From Siphonodentalium dalli (Eukaryota; Mollusca; Scaphopoda; Gadilida; Siphonodentaliidae): a stretch of DNA of 64,000 bases. Where the stretch lies: positions 139,516,351 to 139,580,350 of the forward strand of contig CP136062.1 of NCBI GenBank assembly GCA_032622095.1. Direction: 5' to 3'. The number at the start of each line of letters is the position of its first letter. Within the stretch, counting starts at the first letter, position 1. The notes beneath the pieces are model-generated. The model saw only the letters and a program-made list of their open reading frames with translations, made no database searches and was not told where the DNA came from. Below, one piece after another: positions 1-11,800 of this stretch. The position numbers were made by a program, and so were the translations under genes.

Positions 1-583
1 AAGCACATGGACGACATTGTCACAACATGCATGGCAAGCCAATTTTGATGAGTAGCTTGCTAAAATCTTCAACAAAACTCCATTCTGTTTTTAGTGCAGG
101 AATTGTTCTCAACCCACACAGGAAATTTGACTTTGGGATGATAGGTTTTCGCCATTTTGGCTGGAAAACCCCATGCTAAATATAGAAAGCAGAGACTAGT
201 ACCCAGCTGGCGACAGAGTCAGAAAGGAAGTATGACTGGTGCGCTCTGGTAGAGATTGGAGCTATCCAAGAAATATCATTCAACATACTTTGTCTCTCTT
301 GAAAAAAAAACAAAAAATTTAATTTTATAATATCATGAGAATACCAGGGGCCTCTCTTCTAATGATTTTTAAAGGGTAGATATATTTAAAATTCAAGCTC
401 TGGGGCAGTTTCACCATTTCTTTACCAAACGGATTCTCTCATCAGTTGTAAAGTATACATTGGAATGTCCTTTTATTCATCTGGAGGAATGTTAAGGAAA
501 GATAAACAGACAGACAGACCATCAAATACAAGAGAAGAAGGATTCATATTCATTGGTGGGAAATGTTCATATACTAGTAGTAT
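1..583. other. no recognisable feature
   Basis: AT-rich sequence with short homopolymer runs. I see no gene, no terminal repeat and no clear copy of the other repeat families in this window. Confidence 0.5.
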
Positions 584-817
584 GTACAGTAATGCTCTAA
601 GTAATCGACTTCTTAACCACAGCAGAATTATGGGTAACTTTTCAGGATTTAGTTGGAAATATGGCTTGTTGCCATTCATCGGAAAGCTCTCGCGATGAAA
701 GCTCTCCCCGAGAGCTTTCCAATGAATGGCAACAAGCCATATTTCCGACTAAATCCTGAAAAGTTACCCATAATTCTGCTGTGGTTAAGAAGTCGATTAC
801 TTAGAGCATTACTGTAC
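584..817. repeat. foldback palindrome, family 1, copy 1
   Basis: Two inverted arms of about 105 bp surround a loop of roughly 17 bp. The arms begin and end with GTAC and meet at GGAAAGCTCTCG / CGAGAGCTTTCC. The arms are nearly identical, with only scattered mismatches such as TTAGTTGG against CCGACTAA. A second copy lies at 24931-25140. It has no coding capacity; the short ORFs in it are mirror images of each other. It is probably a foldback-type MITE. Confidence 0.85.
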
Positions 818-1157
818 AACAAAACACCCTATGCAGAATAATTCATACCAGTATTGATTAGTGGGGAAACAGCTGTTTGTTGAATTCATTTTTTGAACAA
901 TTCCTCGGGATATAATTGTCAATGTGTATACAGTAAAGAAATGATTAAAGTAGACTGTAACACTTCCAAGTCTGGATATAGCGTGTCTAACATTTGCAGA
1001 TTGAGGTTCCTAGAGGGTGAATTTAGTGATGCTACCCCACACACAAATCTTCTGGAGCAATTGGATTTCATAAACCGATTGATGACCATTGTTCATGTTG
1101 GGCTGAAAAATCTTTTGGCCAATTTTGTTTGCCAATTCTGATTTTTTTTTGGCCAAA
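818..1157. other. unassigned, with a fragment of a dispersed repeat
   Basis: Bases about 985-1050 (GAGGTTCCTAGAGGGTGAATTT and onward) match one arm of the foldback at 51694-51998. The rest, including the TTGGCCAATTTT stretch that recurs near 2930-2980, is not assigned. Confidence 0.4.
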
Positions 1158-1161
1158 TTAA

Positions 1162-1750
1162 AGGGGTACTGTACACCATTTTCAGTAAATTTCCGGTGAT
1201 AACAACGATCTATTATCGATAATATATAGAAACATAAGTAATTTGAGTCGAAGATGTATTCTGTAAACGCTCAGGTTAATAGGCTATCTTAAAATTTATA
1301 ATTTAAAAGTTAATAATTTAATATAAATTGAATTTATGGCTGGAGCCATAAAATGGCGTAAATTAAAATACGAATTTCCTTGTACAAGACGTAATCAAAT
1401 TATAATTGAGGGATACTGGATTAGTAAACCCATTGCACACACGATCGTTTGAAACATTATGCTGATACGGGGAGAAAACTCAAGCCACTCACTGACTAGT
1501 GACGATACAATAACATAAATGAGTACATGGGACTAGTATGCATATATAATATAACTTTTATTTGATACATTTGGTTGAAAACTGTACAAAAATTACTCGA
1601 CAACAACAATTTGTATTTTTGCATTCCGGTAAATTTGCCATCCGTAACACTACTTCGTACTCAACAGACTTTCAAATAATGGAAAAATTGTTACCTTATT
1701 CTCCGACTCAGAGACTATAGAAACCAATAACATTTGGGTACAGTATCCCT
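1162..1750. mobile_element. TTAA-flanked MITE, family GGGTACTGT
   Basis: The left end reads TTAA then AGGGGTACTGTACACC. The right end reads GGGTACAGTATCCCT then TTAA, so the ends are inverted and both abut TTAA. About 589 bp, AT-rich, no ORF. The TTAA flanks are compatible with a piggyBac-type non-autonomous element, but the superfamily is an inference. Confidence 0.7.
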
Positions 1751-1803
1751 TTAAATCCTCATTTTCTGGACTAACAATTAATGAATGTTTTTGTTTTATT
1801 TAA

Positions 1804-2226
1804 AGGAACTCAATCCGATTCGATGGTCCCCATATCATAAAATACCAGCAACCAAATTTTTTAAATGCCGCTTCAGCTATCAAAATCGTTTAATTGCCCA
1901 AAAATAATGCTAACCACAGACAACTATGATATAAAATTTCCCAAAATGTGTTTTTTTTATCAATGAAATTAGGCTAGATTGTCAAATATCTATCACCCAA
2001 AGCCACTTGATTTTAGAGTTATCGATCTTCATCCGCAATTTGGTCAGAGACCGTCTGCTTGATGAATATTTACCAGGCCACCAAAAATGACATATATCGG
2101 GAAATAACAAATTAAAAAAATTGATGCCAAAGAAATAGTAATTGGGAGCATATTTTGGATTATGCATCTTTAACACCTAACATTCTATATAATGTCCATA
2201 CCTTCAAATACCCTATCTAGGTTTCT
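1804..2226. mobile_element. diverged TTAA-flanked MITE, family ACTCAATCC
   Basis: It starts TTAA then AGGAACTCAATCCGATTCG, matching the better-preserved copies at 3786, 20183, 36956, 39416 and 58090. Internal words are shared with those copies (ATGCTAACCAC, GAGTTATCGATCTTCATC). The right terminus is decayed, but a TTAA is in the expected place. Confidence 0.6.
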
Positions 2227-2381
2227 TTAATCCCAACATTGTTACTTAACAATATACCACTACCCACCATCTACCATTCAGCTTTATGACAGACAATGGA
2301 TTCATTAGTGTTAATCCTAACTTCTGTTTTATAACATTGTTTGATAGTGCATTACCATGAGTGCCTTTTGTTACCCATTAA

Positions 2382-2844
2382 AGGCACGGGCGGCGTTCAT
2401 TGCAGAAATATTCATATTTGTTCAAATTGCCATCAACAGAAGGAATATTAAAATATATATAGTTTTGTTCATATGCCAAACATAATCAGCCTGTAAATAG
2501 TATATTGTCGTCAAGACGTACGTAAACAAGAACCTGCTCGTGTTACAGAAGTTTTGCTTCTGTTTACATAATACAGCACAATTCTATTGGTTAATCACAC
2601 ACAAATGATATAAATGCTCTTTATTATTTCCATATCAGGAAAACAGTAACAAATAACGCTCTTTATATTTACCATATCCGGATCTAAACAAAAGCCAGGT
2701 TCTGTAACGTTTTTTACTTTTGTTTACATAACAAAGGAAAAACATTTGACAAAAACATACTGTTTATGCCATATTTCTGATTGGTATAAGAACAAAGTCT
2801 GTCTATATTTTACTATTCTTTCTTACCCACCGCCACCCGTATCT
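2382..2844. mobile_element. TTAA-flanked MITE, family GGCACGGGCGG
   Basis: Left end: TTAA then AGGCACGGGCGGCG. Right end: CGCCACCCGTATCT then TTAA. 463 bp, non-coding. Related copies are at 36339-36832 (complete) and 26039 (truncated); they share internal motifs such as CATAAACAG and TTATGTAAACAAAAG. Confidence 0.72.
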
Positions 2845-2848
2845 TTAA

Positions 2849-3781
2849 GCTATATCAACTAATAAATTAGCAGATGGTCATACCATAAATTTGATTCTCA
2901 TGTCGCTCCTGTTTCAAAATCAATCTGGCCAAATGAAATTTAATTTGGCCATTTTTGAAAAAAATTGGCTATTGGCCCCATGGCAGCGTGAACCCTGTTG
3001 ATGAATGAAACAACAGTTAGAATTTTCAGACTGAAAAACAGGTAATGTCAGCTCTAATATACATTAATGTTAGCTAAATTTCCCAACCAATATTCAGTGT
3101 AAAGTGTATTGTTTTTAGACCTAGGGCTGCCTACGGTTGAATAATATCCTACTTTCAGTCAAATGTAAGAGCGAATTAGCCCTTTAGTTGGGGGAAATAA
3201 TTTAGTGATATTAAGTGTTGGGTTGGAATCTTTCAACACTTCGAATGGTTGGGGCACAAGATGGAAAAAGTTATCCCAAGCATTGGGGATTTTGGTTTGG
3301 AGCTACATCTACCCATTCCAAATCGCTACCTTACTAGTATTTAAATTCGCGCAGTACTATTTTTCGCTCAGTTTTGAATTCACGCACTTTAAATTCACGG
3401 ACCAAGCTGACCGAATTCAAAACTGACAAAAACATTTATTTCCGTGATATTTTCGTATATCTTGAAGCTGATGTGAGTTTCGGTTGCTGGAGATAGTATA
3501 TGTGTATATTAAACACCATCACCGCGGATTTACATCATGTAGACAATAAACTAGTAACTACATACATCATAATTTTGTGGCAACCTGGAATATTAGTATT
3601 TCTTATACAAGTTTAACAATGTCTATGTTACCATGATTTGTCACTTGGCATTGTGTGAGCAATGGTCTTGATAGCGGTTGGCTGAATGTAAATATAAGCA
3701 TACATGTCAAGGCATATAAATGTCTATTCAACCATTCATAATATATGTAAACTTGGGAGTCGTACTATTTTTTGCTTAGTT
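2849..3781. other. unassigned intergenic DNA
   Basis: No gene seen. The segment 3340-3425 (CGCAGTACTATTTTTCGCTCAG) and the flanks of the next MITE (CGTACTATTTTTTGCTTAG on its left, GGCGAAAAATAGTACTGC on its right near 4250) belong to a further small dispersed repeat, which that MITE interrupts. Confidence 0.4.
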
Positions 3782-3785
3782 TTAA

Positions 3786-4228
3786 AGGTACTCAATCCAA
3801 TCAGACGGTCCCCATTATCACAACAACATTTCTTCAAAATTCGCTTTAGTTATCAGAATAAATTTATTGCAACAAAATAATGCTAACCACTGTCAACTAT
3901 GGTATCAAATTTATCAAAACTTGTTATTTATCAACATTTTGTTCAACAAAATATGGCCGTATTATCACTAAAGTATCACAATATTTTACCGTATTACCAC
4001 TTTATTTTTGCGTTATCCATCTTTATCCGCAATTTTGTCCGAGACCTTCCATTTGACCACGTGTTTCTGGGCCACATAATATTACACATCTCGAGAAATA
4101 ACAAACTTCAAAAATCGATATCTGATCTCTGAGCTTTGATTGGTGGATTCCTCGACTCGAATCAAATATTTTTTACCCCCGAAGCCAAAGAAATATATTT
4201 TAGGAGCGTCTGATCGGATTGAGTACGT
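3786..4228. mobile_element. TTAA-flanked MITE, family ACTCAATCC
   Basis: Ends are TTAA-AGGTACTCAATCC and GATCGGATTGAGTACGT-TTAA, an inverted pair. 443 bp. It shares the CTTTGGCTTCGGGGG / CGAGTCGAGG module (here in reverse) with its sister copies. No ORF of interest. Confidence 0.75.
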
Positions 4229-4232
4229 TTAA

Positions 4233-4970
4233 ATTCGCACACTGATGGGTGGGCGAAAAATAGTACTGCATGAATTTAAATACGAGTCATGTATCACTTT
4301 ATGTGCTGAGTTGAAAGTACTCGATTATCCATTCATCGATTTATGCTGGACGTGTATCACAAACTCGCTATTGCTTCCAATTTTCCCAAAGCATTATGAT
4401 AGCCACATACGCTGAGACAATTTGGTCATAATCCTACAATTACCATGTGACATATATTCTTCGACATCATATTCCTATAACTGACACAGAAATCACAGGA
4501 GATGGTCGGACATTAATTATCGAGTCATAGACTGGTCATTCCGTAACTTTTGGCATTGTCACTGTGCCAGGGGGGGATCTGTTTTTTGGGCTGACTTGTA
4601 TTGTGATTGGGTGCATTGAGAGATTAGCCACTCCACAGATTCAAAGTTAATTCTTGAACTTATTATATGAACATTTCTTTAGGAACTTAACATTGTACTA
4701 GTAATGGAATAAAATTAGTAATTTGAAATTTATTTAAGTATGTAAGTATCAGTAATAAACAATGGATTCTACATAGTCATGTGTTTTGCCAGCAATAAAA
4801 ATTCAGCAAACTCTGATTGCTATCTTTTCTCGCAGACTAAATCCCATGACCACATTGAAACCATTGTTCTTTCTGATATGAAATCCTTGTTATGTAAACA
4901 TAGGTGTGACAGCATGATTCGTTTTATAAAATTGTCCTGCACTAACTGTGAATGCCTCAGTTGATTTGAT
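4233..4970. other. 3' flank of gene A
   Basis: This lies downstream of the gene A stop codon. It holds a candidate poly(A) signal (4729-4734, minus strand). At about 4790-4860 there is a short dispersed repeat (AATAAAAATTCAGCAAAC) that recurs at 24170-24190. Otherwise unassigned. Confidence 0.45.
4729..4734 (-). promoter_or_regulatory. candidate poly(A) signal of gene A
   Basis: AATAAA on the minus strand, 237 bp past the TAG stop of gene A and the first such hexamer I see downstream of it. No cleavage site can be confirmed without transcripts. Confidence 0.4.
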
Positions 4971-5829
4971 CTAATCTATCAAGGTTCCCATATAAGTTAA
5001 TGTTTGGACTTCATTAATGACTCCATCATTCGTGACCACCTGAGTCCCGTCAACTTCTGATGTATAAAAAACCTCAGGTCCTTCCACGCTCTGTGTAGTC
5101 ACATGTTCACTGATCATACTATTATTACCAGGTGGCAAATGAAATGTTATCGTGTGATTCCGAACACCATCTTTTGGCTCAGATGAAATCACGCTTGTCT
5201 CAATTCCGTTTAATGAATGAGTTTGCGCTTGAGTTTCTCCCGGATTCTGAGAAACTAAATTCAGCGCGGAGAATATCAACTGAGCAGCATTAACTTCTGC
5301 AAGAGCGAAACCTTGACAGTTTGTTAGCTTCTCTAAATCCTCAGCACTGATCTGAGCCTCTCCGGAGTCGAGAGTTTGAACACTCATCTGAACTTGGTTC
5401 ATGAGTTGCACACTTTCAGTTTCTGCAGCAGTTGGTTTAGAACCAGGCGTTGCTGCTACCCATCCAACACTGGTCTGCTGGGCATTCTGTATATTAGAGT
5501 TATCAGTGACTCCTCTGTATAAATTCGCTATAGGAATGACTTTTTTACTATTGACCTCCTTGAAAGGTTTATCCGGTATCAGGCCATTCTCATGGAATCT
5601 CACGTGATTGATGAAACTCTCTTCGTTAACCGTGCAGAAACTACATTTATCACAGAAATAGAGTTTATCACAGCCTGGATGTTTGATCTTGAGATGTGTT
5701 TTCATCGAGCTTGACTGGATACTGGAGTAGCTACAGTACTGACACTTGTATTGCTTCTGACCAGTGTGACGCATTCTGTGACGTCGTAGTGAGTTATGAT
5801 CACCAGTTGAATATGAACACACATCGCAC
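4971..5829 (-). CDS. gene A terminal coding exon (fingers 9-11 and tail)
   Basis: Acceptor TTTTTCTGCAG. The first base completes the split Lys codon to give EKPFKCDVC. Fingers 9-11 follow at residues 602-680 with the linkers HTGQKQYKC and [11 protein letters not shown]. After them comes a tail of about 200 residues without fingers, rich in Q, T, S, V and N. It ends in [10 protein letters not shown] and a TAG stop. Confidence 0.9.
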
Positions 5830-8800
5830 CTGCAGAAAAAATATGGCTATAAATTGAATGGATCAGTAAAAACACTTTTGAGTTTGTTTTCAAAGGAAGA
5901 TATTGGAACAAGAAGTGCACATGGTTGCTGGCATATCTCCATGGTGACAAATTGAAACATGGGTAGGAAGAATCCAAATTTAATATAAACCAAGGTTAAA
6001 TAACTCTGAAAGGGAAATTGCGAACATCACCAATACTTCATTGAAATGATTTGTAATGGTAACTAGTTTTAGTAGATACTGAAATGTATCTCATTAGTGA
6101 CTGAGATAGTGTTAATATTGCAAGCAGCCTGTCTCGGTCACGAATGAGATCATTTTTGGTTTCCACTAAAAAACACTAAATTTTCTTTTCATGATATGCG
6201 ATTCCAATGAAATTCACTATTTATAACAACAGATGTAACCATAATCACCTTCAATTGATGAACCAAAGCCGACAGCTCATTTCTGTCCACTTACTTAGTC
6301 TTACTTTACTGCCCACTGCAGATAAATATATTTCCCATATTAACCCTTTCATGATGGGAGATGCGCTGGTGCAGCATTAAATATCCTGTGCCAGTGAATT
6401 CTCTTATATATGCGAGTCTCCATTAGGGATCCTCGCACACATGTATATAAGAGAATTCACTGGCTTACAATATCAAGGTAAATATTGTTTGGCCAATGTA
6501 TTCTCTTATATATACAAGGCTCCATATATGGGAGATTCCCCATGGGAGACTCACATATATAAAAGAATGCATTAGCACAGGATTTTCTCAAAATTTCAGG
6601 AAGCTCAAGTCAAATCCATTGATTTCCCAAAAGAACTGGCTTTTTAGCTCAACTTTACTTTGTAAAGTTTGAGCTATTGCCATGGCTTTGTCGTCTGTGT
6701 GTGCGTGTGTGTAAGGCGTCAACAATGCAGTCTACAGGTCGTACCTTTGATCGGATCATTATGAAATTTGTCATGGATGTTAATATTGACATGTAGATGG
6801 GAACGAGTAATTTTGGGGTCATTTGGCCCAAAAACATGGCCGCCAGCAGCCATCTTGGATTTTACACTTTGTATGACTAAATTCTTGAGCACGGGCTACA
6901 GGTCGTACTTTTAGTCTGATCATCATAAAATTTGTTAAGAATGTTAATAATGACATGTAGATGGGAACGAGTCATTTTGGAGTCATTCAGCCAAAAAACA
7001 TGGCCGCCAGCAGGCATCTTTGATTTCACTCTTTGTATGACTAAATCCTTTAGCATGGGCTACAGGTCGTACCTTTAGTCCGATCTTCATAAAATATGTC
7101 ATGGCTGTTGAAATTGGAATGTAGATGGGAACGAGTCATTTTGAGGTCATTCTGACAAAAAACAATGGCCGCCAGTGGCCATCTTGGATTTCAAAATTCA
7201 ATCCATTAGCACGGGCCACAGGTCGTACTGTTCGTCTGATCTGATCATCGTGAAATTTGTCATGGATGTTAAAATTGACATGTAGATGGGAACGAGTAAA
7301 TTTGGGGTCATTCGGCCTAAAAACATGCGGCCAGCAGCCATCTTGGATTTTACTCTTTGTATGACTAAATTCTTTAGCACGGGCTACAGGTCGTACATTT
7401 AGTCTGATCATCATCAAATTTGTCATGGATGTTAATATTGACATGTAGATGGGAACGAGTAATTTTGGGGTCATTTGGCCCAAAAACATGGCCACCAGCA
7501 GCCATCTTGGATTTTACTCTTTGTATGACTAAATCCTTTAGCACGGGCTACAGGTCGTACCTTTAGTCTGATCATCATAAAATTTGTCATGAATGTTAAT
7601 GAAAGTGTCAATGACACTGTAGCTCAACTTGGAAAGGGAATAATTTAATGTATTACAGTCAATGGAGCGATTAGGAATGTGGAAAGTTGAATGTCTAATA
7701 ATAGTTTATAGACATGAAGAGAAAAGTAAAATCCAAGATAGCTGCTGACGGCCATGTCTTCGGCCGAATGACCCCAAAATGATTGTATCCCATCCACATG
7801 TCATCGTTAACATCCATGACAAATTTTATGACGATCAGACTAAAGGTACGACCTGTAGCCCATGCTAAAGAATTTAGTCATACAAAGAGTAAAATCCAAG
7901 ATGGCTGCTGGCGGCCATGTTTTTTGGCCGAATGACCTCAAAATGACTCGTTCCAATCTACATGACATTGCTAACATCCATGACAAATTTTATGATGATC
8001 AGACTAAAGGTACGACCTGTAGCCCGTGCTAAAGGATTTAGTGATACAAAGAGTAAAATCCAAGATGGCTGCTGCGGTCATGTTTTTTGGCCGAATGACC
8101 CCAAAATTAATCGTTTCCAATCTACATGTCAATATTAACATCCATGATAAATTTTATGATGATCAGACGAACAGTACGACCTGTAGCCTGTGCTAATGGA
8201 TTGAATTTTGAAATCAAAGATGGCCACTGGCGGCCATTTTTTTCATCCGAATGACCCCAAAATGACTCGTTCCCATCTACATTCCAATTTCAACAGCCAC
8301 GAAAAATTTCATGATGATCAGACTCAAGGTACGACCTGTAGTCCGTGTTAAAGGATTTAGTCATACAAAGAGTAAAATCCAAGATGGCTTCTGGTGGCCA
8401 TGTTTTTTGGCCGAATGACCCCAAAATGACTCGTTCCCATCTACATGTCATTATTAACATTCATGACAAATTTTATGATGATCAGACTAAAAGTACGACC
8501 TGTAGCCCGTGCTAAATGATTTAGTCATACAAAGAGTAAAATCCAAGATGGCTGCTGGCGGCCATGTTTTTTGGCTGAATGACCTCAAAATGACTTGTTC
8601 CAATCTACATGTCATTTTTAACATCCATGACAAATTTTATGATGATCAGACTAAAGGTACGACCTGTAGCCTGTGCTAAAGGATCTAGTCATACAAAGAG
8701 TAAAATCCAAGATGGCTGCTGGCGGCCATGTTTTTAGGCCGAATGACCTCAAAATGACTCGTTCCCATCTACATGTCATTGTTAACATCCATGACAAATT

Positions 8801-11800
8801 TCATGATGATCAGACTAAACGTACGACCTGTAGCCTGTGCTAATGGATTGAATTTTGAAATCAAAGATGGCCACTGGCGGCCATGTTTTTCATCCGAATG
8901 ACCCAAAAATGACTCGTTCCCATCTACATTACAATTTCAACAGCCATAAAAAATTTCATGATGATCAGACTCAAGGTACGACCTGTAGTCCGTGCTATAG
9001 GATTTAGTCATACAAAGAGTAAAATCCAAGATGGCTGCTGGCGGCCATGTTTTTTGGCCGAATGACCACAAAATTAATCGTTCCCATCTACATGTCAATA
9101 TTAACATCCATGACAAATTTCATGATGATCAGACGAACAGTACGACCTGTAACCCGTGCTATTAAATGGATTGAATTTTGAAATCAAAGATGGCCACTGG
9201 CGGCCATGTTTTGCATCCGAATGACCCCAAAATGACTCGTTCCCATCTACATTACAATTTCAACAGCCATAAATTTTTTTATGATGATCAGACTAAAAGT
9301 ACGACCTGTAGCCCGTGCTAAATGATTTAGTCATACAAAGAGTAAAATCCAAGATGGCTTCTGGTGGCCATGTTTTTTGGTTTGAATGACCCCAAAATCA
9401 CTCGTTCCCATCTACATGTCATTATTAACATTCATGACAAATTTTATGATGATGAGACTAAAAGTACGACCTGTAGCCCGTGCTAAATGATTTAGTCATA
9501 CAAAGAGTAAAATCCAAGATGGCTGCTGGCGGCCATGTTTTTCGGCCGAATGACCCCAAAATGACTCGTTCCCATCTACATGTCATTGTTAACATCCATG
9601 ACAAATTTTATGATGATCAGACTAAAGGTACGACCTGTAGCCTGTGCTAAAGAATTTAGTCATACAAAGAGTAAAATCCAAGATGGCTGCTGGCGGCCAT
9701 GTTTTTGGCCGAATGACCCCAAAATTAATCGTTCCCATCTACATGTGAATGTTAACATCCATGACAAATTTAATGATGATCAGACGAACAGTACGACCTG
9801 TGGCCTGTGCTAATGGATTAAATTTTGAAATCAAAGATGGCTGCTGGTGGCCATGTTTTTTGTCCGAATGACCCCAAAATGACTCGTTCCCATCTACATT
9901 CTAATTTCAACAGCCATTACAAATTTCATGATGATCAGACTAAAGGTACGACCTGTAGCCCGTGCTAAAGGATTTAGTCATACAAAGAGTAAAATCCAAG
10001 ATGGCTTCTGGTGGCCATGTTTTTTGGCCGAATGACCCCAAAATGACTCGTTCCCATCTACATGTCATTATTAACATTCATGACAAATTTTATGATGATC
10101 AGACTAAAAGTACGACCTGTAGCCCGTGCTAAATGATTTAGTCATACAAAGAGTAAAATCCAAGATGGCTGCTGGCGGCCATGTTTTTTGGCTGAATGAC
10201 CTCAAAATGACTCGTTCCCATCTACATGTCATTGTTAACATCCATGACAAATTTCATGATGATCAGACTAAACGTACGACCTGTAGCCTGTGCTAATGGA
10301 TTGAATTTTGAAATCAAAGATGGCCACTGGCGGCCATGTTTTTCATCCGAATGACCCAAAAATGACTCGTTCCCATCTACATTACAATTTCAACAGCCAT
10401 AAAAAATTTCATGATGATCAGACTCAAGGTACGACCTGTAGTCCGTGCTATAGGATTTAGTCATACAAAGAGTAAAATCCAAGATGGCTGCTGGCGGCCA
10501 TGTTTTTTGGCCGAATGACCACAAAATTAATCGTTCCCATCTACATGTCAATATTAACATCCATGACAAATTTCATGATGATCAGACGAACAGTACGACC
10601 TGTAACCCGTGCTATTAAATGGATTGAATTTTGAAATCAAAGATGGCCACTGGCGGCCATGTTTTGCATCCGAATGACCCCAAAATGACTCGTTCCCATC
10701 TACATTACAATTTCAACAGCCATAAATTTTTTTATGATGATCAGACTAAAAGTACGACCTGTAGCCCGTGCTAAATGATTTAGTCATACAAAGAGTAAAA
10801 TCCAAGATGGCTTCTGGTGGCCATGTTTTTTGGTTTGAATGACCCCAAAATCACTCGTTCCCATCTACATGTCATTATTAACATTCATGACAAATTTTAT
10901 GATGATGAGACTAAAAGTACGACCTGTAGCCCGTGCTAAATGATTTAGTCATACAAAGAGTAAAAGCCAAGATGGCTGCTGGCGGCCATGTTTTTTGGCC
11001 GAATGACCCCAAAATGACTCGTTCCCATCTACATGTCATTGTTAACATCCATGACAAATTTTATGATGATCAGACTAAAGGTACGACCTGTAGCCTGTGC
11101 TAAAGAATTTAGTCATACAAAGAGTAAAATCCAAGATGGCTGCTGGCGGCCATGTTTTTTGGCCGAATGACCCCAAAATTAATCGTTCCCATCTACATGT
11201 GAATGTTAACATCCATGACAAATTTAATGATGATCAGACGAACAGTACGACCTGTGGCCTGTGCTAATGGATTAAATTTTGAAATCAAAGATGGCTGCTG
11301 GTGGCCATGTTTTTTGTCCGAATGACCCCAAAATGACTCGTTCCCATCTACATTCTAATTTCAACAGCCATTACAAATTTCATGATGATCAGACTAAAGG
11401 TACGACCTGTAGCCCGTGCTAAAGGATTTAGTCATACAAAGAGTAAAATCCAAGATGGCTTCTGGTGGCCATGTTTTTTGGCCGAATGACCCCAAAATGA
11501 CTCGTTCCCATCTACATGTCATTATTAACATTCATGACAAATTTTATGATGATCAGACTAAAAGTACGACCTGTAGCCCGTGCTAAATGATTTAGTCATA
11601 CAAAGAGTAAAATCCAAGATGGCTGCTGGCGGCCATGTTTTTTGGCTGAATGACCTCAAAATGACTTGTTCCAATCTACATGTCATTGTTAACATCCATG
11701 ACAAATTTTATGATGATCAGACTAAAGGTACGACCTGTAGCCTGTGCTAAAGGATCTAGTCATACAAAGAGTAAAATCCAAGATGGCTGCTGGCGGCCAT